DNA from: Brevundimonas aurantiaca | GTDB lineage: Bacteria; Pseudomonadota; Alphaproteobacteria; Caulobacterales; Caulobacteraceae | DNA length: 64,000 nt | Assembly: GCF_014199955.1 (NCBI RefSeq) | Contig: NZ_JACHOQ010000001.1 | Location: 124,001-188,000, forward strand | Reading direction: 5' to 3' | In this document: positions 10,854 to 19,376 of the stretch, in pieces | Position numbering within the stretch: position 1 is the first letter of the stretch | Layout of the letters: each line of letters begins with the position of its first letter | Notes under the pieces: model-generated | Told to the model about the DNA's origin: nothing | The model's input: only the letters and a program-made list of their open reading frames with translations | The model's database searches: none | Made by a program: the position numbers and the translations under genes

Positions 10854-11795
10854 TCAGCCTTCGCTCTCGGCCGCAGCCTCGGCCTTGCGGCGGGGCGCGC
10901 GGCGGCGCGGGGCCGGCTCGCCCTCCTCGACCGTCGGAGCGGGGGCGGACGAGCGGGTCAGAAAGCCGGGCAGAGCCGTCGGAGTCTCATCATCGCCCGT
11001 TTCGGCTGCAACGGCGGGACGGCGCGACCGGCGCGCCGGCCGCTCGTCCGTCTGAGGGACGTCGCTCTGATCCGAGACCGGAGCCACCGACTCGGTCTGG
11101 GTCGCGGCGGCGGCGTCATCGGCGACCGCTTCGATCGGGCGGCCTTCGCCCGACTGGCCTTCGCCCTGGGTGTCGAATCGGCGCTGACGCTCCTCGCGAC
11201 GCCGCTCCCAGCGCTCACGGCGGGTTTCGCGGCGACCGCCGCCTTCGCCCTCAGCGCGCATCTCGCCGTCGTCACGCGATGACTGGCCGTCGCGGTCGCG
11301 GTTCTGGTCGCGGTCGCGGTCGCGATTGTAGTCGCGCTCCCGGTTTTGATCCCGGTTCTGGTCGCGGTTTTGGGACTGCTCCGCGCGCTCCGCCGCTTCC
11401 TGAGCCTGGCGATCCGCCGCCTGCTGCGCCGCCATGAAGGCTGCGGCCTGGGCGCCGGATTCGTCTTCGAAATCGATGTCAAAGCCCTGGTTCGACAGTT
11501 CGCGCGCGGCGATGTCGGAGAAGGAGCGTTGGGGCTGAAGCGCGCGCAGAACCCGGTAATAGTGTTCGGCGTGCTGTTGGTAGTTCTCGGCCAACACCCG
11601 GTCGCCGCTGGACGCCGCGTCACGGGCCAGCTGCTGATAGCGCTCATAAACGGTCTGGGCGTTGCCGCGGACCTTGATGTTTTCGGGCCCTTGCGAATCC
11701 CACGAACGATTCGGATTGGCGTTGTTGGCGTTATTGGCGCCCGCCTTGTTCCGATTGCGTCCGCGCTGACGCTTCATGCCCTTGAAATCTCTCAT
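10854..11795 (-). CDS. DUF4167-domain protein, Arg/Asn/Asp-repeat rich
   Basis: A 313-residue protein. The N-terminal 95 residues (MRDFKGMKRQRGRNR, then ENIKVRGNAQTVYERYQQLARDA and AENYQQHAEHYYR) are the DUF4167 signature, a domain confined largely to alphaproteobacteria. Next come a Gln/Ala-rich helix, a low-complexity run of QNRDQNRD/RDRD repeats (about residues 140-170) and an Arg/Glu-rich, probably disordered tail. The basic N terminus and RD/QNR repeats suggest RNA or nucleoprotein binding, but that is inference. ATG at 11795 gives the family start; a TTG ten codons earlier has no better ribosome site. Confidence 0.78.
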   Translation of the reverse strand: MRDFKGMKRQRGRNRNKAGANNANNANPNRSWDSQGPENIKVRGNAQTVYERYQQLARDAASSGDRVLAENYQQHAEHYYRVLRALQPQRSFSDIAARELSNQGFDIDFEDESGAQAAAFMAAQQAADRQAQEAAERAEQSQNRDQNRDQNRERDYNRDRDRDQNRDRDGQSSRDDGEMRAEGEGGGRRETRRERWERRREERQRRFDTQGEGQSGEGRPIEAVADDAAAATQTESVAPVSDQSDVPQTDERPARRSRRPAVAAETGDDETPTALPGFLTRSSAPAPTVEEGEPAPRRRAPRRKAEAAAESEG

Positions 11796-12134
11796 TCGCG
11801 CTACCGTGTGCAGGGATGGAGCCAAGCCGTCGGGCCGGGTCCGTCCGTTTCGTGGTTCCGTTTCGCTCGGGGCCGATCCCCGATTGTCGATCTGTCGGAA
11901 TGCCTTGTCGCCCGCATGGTGCGCCGGCCCTGTGGGGACCGACCGTCATGGCCGGCTCAAGCCGCGAACAGCCGGGCGAAAACCCGTAAAGCTGCGTTTG
12001 AGTGGGAGACGAGAGAGACTTAGCGTGTGCGCCGTCCCTTTCCAAGGGGTTTTCGACAAAGCGTCGCACCTTGGGCCACGGCTCCGCTTTGCCGACAGCC
12101 CTCGGGTGGGCTAGGCAGGCTCTTTAAGGCGACG
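11796..12134. other. Divergent intergenic region, no gene seen
   Basis: 339 bases between the DUF4167 gene (leftward) and the sulfoquinovose synthase gene (rightward). It must hold both promoters. Several short GC-rich inverted repeats are present, for example CGGGcgaaaaCCCG around 11974-11987. I found no convincing open frame with a ribosome site and no tRNA-like fold. A small structured RNA cannot be excluded by eye. Confidence 0.5.
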
Positions 12135-13385
12135 ATGAGGCTTTCTCCCATGCGGGTTCTGGTTCTAGGCGGCGACGGCTTCTGCGGCTGGCCGACGGCC
12201 CTGCATCTCTCGGCCCAGGGCTGGGACGTGACCATCGTCGACAATCTGAGCCGGCGGAATATCGACAATGAGCTGGAGGTCCAGTCGCTGACGCCGATCC
12301 GCACCATGGGCGAGCGGATCAAGGCCTGGAAAGAGGTGTCGGGCCGCGACATCGGCTTCGTCAACATGACTGTGGGCAAGGAGTTCGACCGTCTGGTGGC
12401 CCTGATCCGCGACCTGACGCCCGACAGCGTGGTCCATTTCGCCGAACAGCGCGCCGCCCCCTATTCGATGAAGTCGGCGCGGCACAAGCTGTACACGGTC
12501 GACAACAACATCAACGCGACCAACCACCTGCTGGCCGCCATCGTCGAAAGCGGGCTTGACGTGCATCTGGCCCACCTGGGCACCATGGGGGTCTATGGCT
12601 ACGGCACTGCGGGCCTGCGCATCCCCGAGGGCTATCTGAAGGTGACGGTCGAGACCGACAACGGCCCGGCCGAGCAGGAGATTCTGTTCCCGCCGAACCC
12701 CGGCAGCATCTATCACATGACCAAGACTCAGGACGCCCTGCTGTTCCAGTTCTACGCCCGCAACGACGGCCTGCGGATCACAGACCTGCATCAGGGCATA
12801 GTCTGGGGCGCCCAAACGGCCGAGACCAGGCTGGACGAACGTCTGATCAATCGCTTCGACTACGACGGCGACTATGGCACGGTGCTGAACCGGTTCCTGA
12901 TGCAGGCGGCGGTCGGCTATCCGCTGACGGTGCACGGATCGGGCGGCCAGACCCGGGCCTTCATCCATATTCAGGACACGGTGCGCTGCGTCGAACTGGC
13001 GCTGAACAATCCGCCCAAGCGCGGCGATCGGGTCAAGATCCTGAACCAGATGACCGAGAGTCGGCGTGTGCGCGACCTGGCCCGGATGGTCGCCGACATG
13101 ACCGGCGCCGAAGTCCACAATGTGCCCAACCCCCGCCAAGAGGCCGACGAAAACGATCTGGTCGTCGCCAACGACCAGTTCCGGGAACTGGGGCTGAAGC
13201 CGATCACCTTGGCTGAAGGTCTGATGCAGGACGTCACCGAGATCGCCCGGCGCTACGCCGAGCGGGCCGATCTGAGCCGCATTCCTTGCGTCTCGGCCTG
13301 GAACCAACGCCGCGCCAAGGCGCTGGAAAGCCAAGCGCGGCCGTGCGCGAGTTCGCCCGGTTCGCCCAACATTCTGACCGCCTGA
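12135..13385 (+). CDS. sqdB: UDP-sulfoquinovose synthase (SQD1/SqdB family)
   Basis: A 416-residue NAD-dependent SDR enzyme that joins sulfite to UDP-glucose to give UDP-sulfoquinovose, the head-group donor for the sulfolipid SQDG. Evidence: the nucleotide fold GGDGFCGWP near residues 12-20; a catalytic triad candidate T150, Y193, K197 in GTMGVYGYG and YHMTK; and C-terminal GGQTRAFIHIQDTVRCVELA and VPNPRxEAxEN segments that match plant SQD1 closely. I start at ATG 12135 (AAGG five bases upstream); ATG 12150 is possible and would also leave the Rossmann motif intact. The glycosyltransferase that would complete SQDG synthesis is not adjacent. An SDR gene follows after 8 bases. Confidence 0.85.
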   Translation: MRLSPMRVLVLGGDGFCGWPTALHLSAQGWDVTIVDNLSRRNIDNELEVQSLTPIRTMGERIKAWKEVSGRDIGFVNMTVGKEFDRLVALIRDLTPDSVVHFAEQRAAPYSMKSARHKLYTVDNNINATNHLLAAIVESGLDVHLAHLGTMGVYGYGTAGLRIPEGYLKVTVETDNGPAEQEILFPPNPGSIYHMTKTQDALLFQFYARNDGLRITDLHQGIVWGAQTAETRLDERLINRFDYDGDYGTVLNRFLMQAAVGYPLTVHGSGGQTRAFIHIQDTVRCVELALNNPPKRGDRVKILNQMTESRRVRDLARMVADMTGAEVHNVPNPRQEADENDLVVANDQFRELGLKPITLAEGLMQDVTEIARRYAERADLSRIPCVSAWNQRRAKALESQARPCASSPGSPNILTA

Positions 13386-13393
13386 GCCTGTCG

Positions 13394-14287
13394 ATGAACC
13401 GCCCCGTCACCGCCCCCTCCCTGCTGGTCTTCGGCGGCGGCTATCTGGGGCGGGCCGCAGCGCGCGAAGCCTTGAAGCGGGGCGGCCAGGCGACAGCCAC
13501 CTCTCGCGATCCTGAACGCCGACGGTCCCTCGCGGCTGAGGGTGTTTCGGCCATCGACCCTGCGGACGCCGACGCCCTCAGGACCGCGCTGGAGTCGGCG
13601 ACGGCCGTGCTGATCACAGCGGCGCCGGACGCCCACGGCTGTCCGGGCCTGCGCGCCTTGGCCCCCGTCGCGTCCCAGGCCTGGCCCGATTGGATCGGCT
13701 ATGTCTCCTCAACCAGCGTCTATGGCGACCGAGCCGGCGGCTGGGTGTTCGAGGACGGGCCGCTGAACGCCGCCAGCCTGGAGGGCGCCCGTCGAGTGCG
13801 GGCCGAACGCGACTGGCTGGACGGGGCGCAGGGCATGGGGCTGACAGTCCAGATTTTCCGTCTGCCCGGTTTTTACGGCCCCGGTCGCAGCGTCATCGAT
13901 CGGCTGAGAGACGGCACGGCGAGACTCGTTCGGAAGCCGGGCCAGGTGTTCAACCGCATCCATGTCGATGACGTGGTGTCGGCCTTGTTCGCCTCCATGG
14001 ACCGGCCCAGGCCCGGCGCCGCCTATAATCTGACCGACGATGAGCCCTCGCCCGCCAACATGGTGGTGGAATGGGCGGCCGACCGGATGGGCCTGCCCCG
14101 TCCGCCGGAAGTCGATTGGACCGATGACAGCGTCAGCGAGGCGATGCGCCGCTTCTATCTCGATTCCAAGCGGGTCTCGAACGCCCTGGCCAAGGCCGAA
14201 CTGGACTGGCGACCGGCCTATCCCAGTTGGCGGGAAGGCCTGGAGGCCTTGCTGGACGCGCCGCCGCCGCTTCGCCTGGTCAGCTGA
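13394..14287 (+). CDS. SDR-family NAD(P)-dependent epimerase-like protein
   Basis: A 297-residue Rossmann protein with GGGYLG close to the N terminus and an SSTSVYGD...GGWVFED block like the atypical SDRs of the YeeZ group. The usual YxxxK pair is not evident after the SSTSVYGD strand, so classical dehydrogenase chemistry is doubtful. The gene begins 8 bases after the sulfoquinovose synthase stop, implying translational coupling and possibly a shared role in sugar-nucleotide or lipid metabolism, but family and position do not prove this. The substrate is unknown. Confidence 0.75.
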   Translation: MNRPVTAPSLLVFGGGYLGRAAAREALKRGGQATATSRDPERRRSLAAEGVSAIDPADADALRTALESATAVLITAAPDAHGCPGLRALAPVASQAWPDWIGYVSSTSVYGDRAGGWVFEDGPLNAASLEGARRVRAERDWLDGAQGMGLTVQIFRLPGFYGPGRSVIDRLRDGTARLVRKPGQVFNRIHVDDVVSALFASMDRPRPGAAYNLTDDEPSPANMVVEWAADRMGLPRPPEVDWTDDSVSEAMRRFYLDSKRVSNALAKAELDWRPAYPSWREGLEALLDAPPPLRLVS

Positions 14288-14296
14288 TCGCGCGTC

Positions 14297-14725
14297 TCAA
14301 GCGCCTCTGTTCTTCTTCAGGAGGCGGTCCCGCGCCGCATTGACTCGGATCGCCAACCCGGCCGTGCCGCCTTGGTCGGGATGGACGCGGCTCATGGCGT
14401 GTTTCCAAGCCGCGCGAATCTGCGCCTCGTCCGCGTCCGGAGGGACGCCGAGCACTGCGCGCGCCTCGGCCTCGGTGATCGGCTCGGAACGTACGGGCGT
14501 CCGCATCCGCGACGACCAGACCAGATAGAGGCCCGCCGCCGCGAGGCCTGCGCCCCACAGCCAAGCGCCCCTGAAGGCCGCCAAAGCCCCGCCGGCCAGA
14601 AGCGCAGACGCGAGCAGGGTCGCCGTCACCCGCCAATGGGCCCGACCACGTCTTTCCGTCTGTCGTCCCAGTCGCACCAGGGCCCAGACGGCGACGGCCG
14701 CCAGGGCCAGTCCAATCAGAGCCAC
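14297..14725 (-). CDS. Membrane-anchored J-domain protein
   Basis: A 142-residue protein with GTG start, two or three hydrophobic segments in the first 70 residues and a C-terminal J-domain (about residues 82-139) containing the obligatory HPD (SRVHPDQGG). The J-domain stimulates DnaK-type ATPases; placing it C-terminally at the membrane resembles Tim14/Pam18-like and DjlA-like proteins. It lies 16 bases after mipZ on the same strand, so the two are probably co-transcribed, though no functional link to division is implied. The stop is 9 bases from that of the convergent SDR gene. Confidence 0.85.
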   Translation of the reverse strand: MALIGLALAAVAVWALVRLGRQTERRGRAHWRVTATLLASALLAGGALAAFRGAWLWGAGLAAAGLYLVWSSRMRTPVRSEPITEAEARAVLGVPPDADEAQIRAAWKHAMSRVHPDQGGTAGLAIRVNAARDRLLKKNRGA

Positions 14726-14741
14726 GCGGTCATCCGGCCTT

Positions 14742-15578
14742 TCAGGCCGCCACGTCCAGCGGCGCCAGGGCCTGTTCCAGACCCATGGCCTTCATCAGAT
14801 TGCGCAGCTCCTGGCGGGCCGCGACATGGGCCAGGGACACCGCCACCGGCCGCACCTCATTGGACAGGTCTGCAACCGTCAGGCCGAAGGGGAACAGCTC
14901 GCGATAGATGACCCGATCACGCAAGCCCGGCCCGACGCGGAAGCCGACCCGCTTGGCCAGCTTGTTCATCCGCTCTTCCAGTCGCTTGCGGTTGCGCGCC
15001 TCGGCGACGGCGAGACGGTTCGTCACGACCAGCCAGTCGATGGTCGCTTGCCGGCCCTGGGTGATCGCCCGAACCTTGCGGGCCTCCCAGACGCTTTCGG
15101 AATAGATGGAGGGCTTCAGCAGCTCCAGCGAGACTGGGTCCACCTCGCCCAGCAGGTCGAAGTCGACAAAACTGTCGTTCATGGGGGTCACGATCTGATC
15201 GGCGCGCGCATGGGCGGCGCTGGACACCGCCGTGTCGCCGCCGGGGGTGTCGATCAATATGGCGTCCACGCCTGCGGCCGCAGCCTCGGCGAAGGCCTTT
15301 TCGAAGGCCGCGATCTGCTCATCTGTCCCGCCCTTGGCCAAGGCCTTGCCGTCGCCCATGTCGGGCATGAACGGCTGGGGCAGCGTTTGGCCGTTCGCGG
15401 CCAGCCAAGCCTGACGGTTGGTGAAGAAGCGCTGCATGGAGCGCTGGCGCAGATCCAGATCGATGATCGCCACCGTCCGCCCCGCATGCAGCAGGCCGGT
15501 GACGATGTGGATCGCCAGGGTGGACTTGCCCGCCCCGCCCTTCTCATTGCCGAGGACGATCACGTGTGGCTGCGTCAT
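14742..15578 (-). CDS. mipZ: Division-plane positioning ATPase MipZ
   Basis: A 278-residue ParA/MinD-superfamily ATPase that binds the ParB-origin complex at the poles and inhibits FtsZ assembly, confining the Z-ring to mid-cell in bacteria lacking MinCD. The deviant Walker A is KGGAGKST at residues 13-20, switch regions follow in IDLDLRQRS and LIDTPGGD, and the C-terminal block GLRDRVIYRELFPFGLTVAD is essentially that of the Caulobacter protein. AGAGGG lies about 8 bases before the ATG. It is one of the clearest taxonomic markers in the window. No parA or parB gene is seen here. Confidence 0.95.
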   Translation of the reverse strand: MTQPHVIVLGNEKGGAGKSTLAIHIVTGLLHAGRTVAIIDLDLRQRSMQRFFTNRQAWLAANGQTLPQPFMPDMGDGKALAKGGTDEQIAAFEKAFAEAAAAGVDAILIDTPGGDTAVSSAAHARADQIVTPMNDSFVDFDLLGEVDPVSLELLKPSIYSESVWEARKVRAITQGRQATIDWLVVTNRLAVAEARNRKRLEERMNKLAKRVGFRVGPGLRDRVIYRELFPFGLTVADLSNEVRPVAVSLAHVAARQELRNLMKAMGLEQALAPLDVAA

Positions 15579-15721
15579 GGAGGAAACCCTCTGTGGCGGC
15601 CGACGCGACTCAGTGCAGCGCGGCCTTCGGACGCCTTAGACTCGGCGCACAGAGGCCAAACGTCAACGCGGCGTTAACGGCCATCTGTGGACTTTGCTCT
15701 GGTGGAAGGGACGCCCGCCGG

Positions 15722-16438
15722 TCAGCCGGCGCGACGGCACCAGGGATCGGCCACCTGGGCGGCCGCGCACAGGGCGCTGGCGGTCTCGGTTGGAATAGGC
15801 CCAACCCGCAGCCGGGTCAGACGACGACCGGCGACCTCGACGTCCTCGAATCGCGGCGAAAAGTCGGACAGACCCGCCTGGGTTCTCAGCCGCGCCCAGG
15901 CGGCCCGCGCCGCAGCTTCGCTGGAAAAGGCGCCCAGCTGGATCAGTCGACCCTCCGCCGACGAGGTCGGCCGCGGCTCCGACCGGATGACGGCGGGGCG
16001 CAGAACCGGCCTGTCGGCACGATCGACCGCCTCGACAAGCGCAGGAGCGGCGGCGCGCATGGCGGGCTGGACGGCCGGTTGGACCATCCGCGTCACCGCA
16101 CCCCTTAGACCGGGCTCCCGGTCAGGCTCGGGTTCCGTCCGCCTTTCGTCCGCGCCAAGCCGCCCCGCCATGGCGTCGCGGGCGTCCCACATCTCATAGG
16201 GCGTCATCAGGGCGATTTTCACGGGCGAGAATTTTGCAGGCCGCAAACCCTGAGTTTCGGCGCGAGTTTTTTGCGCAGCTGCGGGCCTGGGGGCGTCCGG
16301 GTCCATCGGAATCTCGATCGCAGCGATCCGATCGGCGGCGGACTGGAAGGAATGACGGTCGCCCTCGACGGCCCCGCACCCGGCAAGCCCGAGGGTGAGG
16401 GCGATCAGAACTGGACGGGTCGCTGCTGCTGGCGTCAT
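15722..16438 (-). CDS. SPOR-domain lipoprotein
   Basis: A 238-residue predicted lipoprotein: leader with lipobox LAGC, a linker of about 130 residues rich in Arg, Pro and Ala, and a C-terminal SPOR domain (about 160-238) starting at RLIQLGAFSSEAAARAAW and closing with LTRLRVGPI. SPOR domains bind glycan strands stripped of stem peptides, typically at the septum. The function of the middle region is unknown. ATG 16438 is preferred (AGGG 11 bases upstream, and a leader of normal length); GTG codons three and two positions earlier are alternatives. The promoter region is shared with panC. Confidence 0.82.
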   Translation of the reverse strand: MTPAAATRPVLIALTLGLAGCGAVEGDRHSFQSAADRIAAIEIPMDPDAPRPAAAQKTRAETQGLRPAKFSPVKIALMTPYEMWDARDAMAGRLGADERRTEPEPDREPGLRGAVTRMVQPAVQPAMRAAAPALVEAVDRADRPVLRPAVIRSEPRPTSSAEGRLIQLGAFSSEAAARAAWARLRTQAGLSDFSPRFEDVEVAGRRLTRLRVGPIPTETASALCAAAQVADPWCRRAG

Positions 16439-16513
16439 AAGCACCACCCTAGTCGCCAGGGCTTGAGGTCTGGTGCATCGACACGCTTAAGGCACAAGGT
16501 TAACCGGTTCACC

Positions 16514-17374
16514 ATGACCCAGCCCGCTTCGCTCCTCGTCGTTCGTTCCGTCGCGGAACTGCGCGCCGCGGTACGCGACTGGAAGAGACAAGGCCTGACG
16601 GTGGGCCTGGTTCCGACCATGGGCGCCCTGCATGACGGCCATCTGGCCCTGGTGCGCGAAGCCGTTCAGCACGCCGATCGGGTGGTGGTCTCCAACTTCG
16701 TCAATCCGACCCAGTTCGCCCCGACCGAGGATCTGGCCCGCTATCCACGCCAGCAGGCGGAGGATGCGCGGCTGTTGTCCGGCGTCGGCTGTCCTCTGAT
16801 GTTCGCGCCCGCGCCAGAGGACATGTACCCCGAAGGCTTCGCCACCAGCATCGCCGTGACGGGTCCGGCGATGGGCCTGGAAGGCGATTTCAGGCCTCAG
16901 ATGTTCGGCGGGGTCGCCCTGGTGGTGACCAAGCTGTTCAACCAGGTTCAGCCGGACTTGGCCGTGTTCGGCGAGAAGGACTATCAGCAGCTGATGGTGA
17001 TCCGGCGCTTCGTCCGCGACCTGGATCTGCCGATCGACATCGTCGCCGTTCCGACCCAGAGGGACGAGGCCGGCTTGGCCCTGTCGTCGCGAAACGCCTA
17101 TTTGTCGCAAGACGAATTGGCCGTGGCCCGCCGGCTCAACCGCATCCTGGCGGCGGCGGCAGCCGATGCCGCGTCGGGGCGTCCCCTGCCCGGCGTCGAA
17201 CGAGACGCCTATGCCGCCGTGCTGAAGGCCGGCTTTGAGCGCATCGACTATGTGGCGGTCCGGCGGGCCGAAGACCTGTCGGTCTTTCGCGACGGCGTGG
17301 TCGACGCCCCCGCGCGCATTCTCGCCGCCGCCTGGCTGGGCAAGACGCGGCTTATCGACAACCTGGCCGTCTGA
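16514..17374 (+). CDS. panC: Pantothenate synthetase
   Basis: A 286-residue enzyme that condenses pantoate and beta-alanine with ATP to give pantothenate, the precursor of coenzyme A. The nucleotidyltransferase HxGH signature is in PTMGALHDGH (34-43), followed by NPTQFAPTEDLARYPR and the KMSKS-like LSSRN segment, all canonical. No panB or panD is adjacent. The ribosome site is weak (AAGG about 15 bases upstream), but the start matches the family length and no better one exists. A hairpin follows the stop directly. Confidence 0.95.
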   Translation: MTQPASLLVVRSVAELRAAVRDWKRQGLTVGLVPTMGALHDGHLALVREAVQHADRVVVSNFVNPTQFAPTEDLARYPRQQAEDARLLSGVGCPLMFAPAPEDMYPEGFATSIAVTGPAMGLEGDFRPQMFGGVALVVTKLFNQVQPDLAVFGEKDYQQLMVIRRFVRDLDLPIDIVAVPTQRDEAGLALSSRNAYLSQDELAVARRLNRILAAAAADAASGRPLPGVERDAYAAVLKAGFERIDYVAVRRAEDLSVFRDGVVDAPARILAAAWLGKTRLIDNLAV

Positions 17375-17380
17375 AAAAAG

Positions 17381-17402
17381 AGCCCGACGCAGGCGCCGGG
17401 CT
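17381..17402 (+). terminator. Terminator hairpin after panC
   Basis: AGCCCG (17381-17386) pairs with CGGGCT (17397-17402), preceded by six A and followed by TT. It starts 7 bases beyond the panC stop. The A-run upstream and short T-run downstream make it usable in both directions, fitting the convergent lipoprotein gene. Confidence 0.6.
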
Positions 17403-17477
17403 TTGAATGGAAGTTCGGTGATGGTGTGTCCCAGAACGGGACAGATTCATCTGTCCGCCGCTTCGGTTAACGAAGTC

Positions 17478-18233
17478 CTAACCGCCGCGATCCGGCAGCC
17501 ATGTGGTCTGACGACCGCTCGGTCCGGTCGGCCAGGTCAGCCGCCATCCGTCGCCGGCCCGTTGCGACTGAAAGTCCGCCTGAGAACCGACGCCGGGATA
17601 GTCGAACCGTTCGCCGTCCACGACGATCGACGCTGCACCCCCGTCGGGGGCCGTCGCACGCCAGCTGCCGCCGGTGCGGCTCAGGACCGGCGCCCGCCTT
17701 CCGTTGATCGTCACCTCCGGCGGCGGTCCGTTCGCGCGACCGGAGACGATCAGGACCGCGCCGTCGGAATCCACCGCATCCAACCGACCCCGGCCGTCCA
17801 GCCGGGTCGTGGGCTCTCCGGCCGCGATCAGGATGATCGGCCCCGCTCCGCCCTGCAGAAGCACCAAGGTCTCGGGCGAGGGCGCGGCGTCCTCCCCGAT
17901 CTGCACCTCCGGCCTCAGCCGCATGTCGCCTGGCGTCAAGGGCGCCCGGAGTTCGAACCGGCCGGCGGCGTCTGCGCTGACCGCCACGGCCGCTCCGTCC
18001 CCCGCGCGAAGCACGACTCGGGCGTCGGGCGCCGCCGCGCCTCGAACCACCACCTGTCCCCCCTCGCGCCGAGCGGCGTCAACCGTCGGCGGCTGCGTCC
18101 AGGGCGATTCCACCGGGGCGCCCGGCTCGGACGCGACGGCGGCGTCCTTCTTTTCCGAACAGGCGCTCAAGGTCGGCGCCACAAGGACCAGAGCCGTCGA
18201 TAGGGCCGCCTTGGCGACGATCCAGCGTTTCAT
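17478..18233 (-). CDS. Lipoprotein with Ig-like domain
   Basis: A 251-residue predicted lipoprotein (leader with LSAC at about residue 24). Residues 45-95 (VVVRGAAAPDARVVLR...ADAAGRFELRAPL) have the repeat-like pattern of bacterial Ig-like domains that carry a G-x-A-x-P-G/D-A-x-V turn; a second similar beta-rich segment follows near VLIVSGRANG. The C terminus is Trp/Gly rich. No enzymatic motif is visible. It is likely a cell-envelope protein with a binding or structural role; the specific family is not recognised. It is transcribed toward panC and divergently from the LOG-family gene. Confidence 0.68.
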   Translation of the reverse strand: MKRWIVAKAALSTALVLVAPTLSACSEKKDAAVASEPGAPVESPWTQPPTVDAARREGGQVVVRGAAAPDARVVLRAGDGAAVAVSADAAGRFELRAPLTPGDMRLRPEVQIGEDAAPSPETLVLLQGGAGPIILIAAGEPTTRLDGRGRLDAVDSDGAVLIVSGRANGPPPEVTINGRRAPVLSRTGGSWRATAPDGGAASIVVDGERFDYPGVGSQADFQSQRAGDGWRLTWPTGPSGRQTTWLPDRGG

Positions 18234-18341
18234 CCTTGGTTCCGACACGATATGGCTGGCGCCCAGCGGCCGAGAGTCTGTTAGCTCGATCGCCGCCCGT
18301 TTGGCCATGGCCGACGGCGCATCCGTTCATTTCGAGGCCTC

Positions 18342-18947
18342 ATGTCCCTGCCCCCTGTTTCGATCCAGCCTTTCGAAGGCCCCTCCGTCTGCCTGTTCTG
18401 CGGTTCGTCCGATCGGGCCGATCCCACCTACGTCCAAGCCGCGCGAGAGTTTGGCAGGGCGACGGCCGAGGCGGGATGGCGCCTGGTCTATGGCGGTGGC
18501 GGCGTGGGCCTGATGGGCGCCTCGGCGCGCGGAGCCCATGAGGCGGGCGGACGCGTGCTGGGGATCATGCCGGCCTTCCTGCGCAGCCGCGAGCGCCTGT
18601 TCGACGAGGTCGAGACGGTCGTCGTGACTTCCATGCATGAGCGCAAACAACTGATGTACGACCAGTCCGACGCCTTCGTGGTCGCTCCGGGCGGCATCGG
18701 AACCCTGGAAGAGGTGGTCGAACTGCTGTCCTGGAAGCGGCTGGATCTCCATCAGAAGCCCGTGGTCTTCCTGAACCTAAACGGCTTCTGGAACGGCTTT
18801 TTCGATCTGATGCGTCACAGCGTCGACGAGGGAATGACGCCGGCCGATTTCCTGAACGCCTGGACGGTGGCGGACACGGTGGAGGCTGCGCTGGAGCAGA
18901 TTCAGACGGATCCCATGGACGGGGCGCGTATCTATGATCGCCGATAG
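18342..18947 (+). CDS. LOG-family nucleotide 5'-monophosphate phosphoribohydrolase
   Basis: A 201-residue Rossmann-like enzyme with the LOG signature PGGIGTLEE, preceded by GGGGVGLMG and followed by the W-x-R-L-x-L segment. Family members remove ribose 5-phosphate from (cytokinin) nucleoside monophosphates; in bacteria this is often annotated TIGR00730 and the physiological substrate may be another purine nucleotide. Length is typical. GAGG lies 4 bases before ATG. It stands alone, divergent from the Ig-like lipoprotein gene. Confidence 0.9.
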   Translation: MSLPPVSIQPFEGPSVCLFCGSSDRADPTYVQAAREFGRATAEAGWRLVYGGGGVGLMGASARGAHEAGGRVLGIMPAFLRSRERLFDEVETVVVTSMHERKQLMYDQSDAFVVAPGGIGTLEEVVELLSWKRLDLHQKPVVFLNLNGFWNGFFDLMRHSVDEGMTPADFLNAWTVADTVEAALEQIQTDPMDGARIYDRR

Positions 18948-18980
18948 GTGATCGCCGGTCACAATCGACGCCGCGCATCT

Positions 18981-19005
18981 TGACAGTTTTTATCGAAAAC
19001 TGACA
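18981..19005. promoter_or_regulatory. Inverted repeat upstream of small secreted protein
   Basis: TGACAGTTTT (18981-18990) and AAAACTGACA (18996-19005) form a 10-base inverted repeat with one mismatch and a 5-base centre (TATCG). It lies 48-72 bases before the next start codon and overlaps a TTGACA hexamer (18980-18985). It could be an operator over a promoter; no good -10 is visible at the expected distance. Confidence 0.4.
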
Positions 19006-19052
19006 TTGACGCCCGACGGCACGACGCCGTTCTTCAATTTCGGAGAGTTTTC

Positions 19053-19346
19053 ATGCGCGTCCTGCTGATCGCCGCCGCCGTTTTCGCCGCCGCCCCCGCC
19101 GTCGCCCAGACGCCCGCCCCCACCAGCCTGGTCCTGGCGGATGCGGCCAAGGCCCCCGCCCGCCCGACCATCATCGACGGCGCGCGCTGGTCCTGCGAGG
19201 GCTCGGCCTGCACCGCCTCGGGCGGCACGGAACAGCCGGCGACGCGCGCCTGCCGCCGCGTGGTGCAGAAGTTCGGCCCGGTGACGGCCTTCTCCTACAA
19301 GGGCAAGACGCTCAGCGCCGAAGAACTGGCCGCCTGCAACGCCTGA
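19053..19346 (+). CDS. Small secreted protein (CC_3452-like)
   Basis: A 97-residue protein with a clean signal peptide (cleavage after AVAQ, near residue 21) and GGAGAG 7 bases before ATG. The mature part has four cysteines (WSCEGSACTAS, ACRRV, AACNA) that could form two disulfides in the periplasm. It resembles a family of small proteins annotated after Caulobacter CC_3452; the name is from memory and the function is unknown. It is a single-gene unit ending at a hairpin shared with convergent gltX. Confidence 0.72.
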   Translation: MRVLLIAAAVFAAAPAVAQTPAPTSLVLADAAKAPARPTIIDGARWSCEGSACTASGGTEQPATRACRRVVQKFGPVTAFSYKGKTLSAEELAACNA

Positions 19347-19356
19347 TCCAGGCGTG

Positions 19357-19376
19357 AGGCGGCTTAGGCCGCCTCG
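19357..19376. terminator. Bidirectional hairpin between convergent genes
   Basis: GAGGCGGC (19357-19364) pairs perfectly with GCCGCCTC (19369-19376) around a TTAG tetraloop. It follows the small secreted protein and overlaps the last codons and stop of gltX. There is no long U-tract on either strand. Confidence 0.55.
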
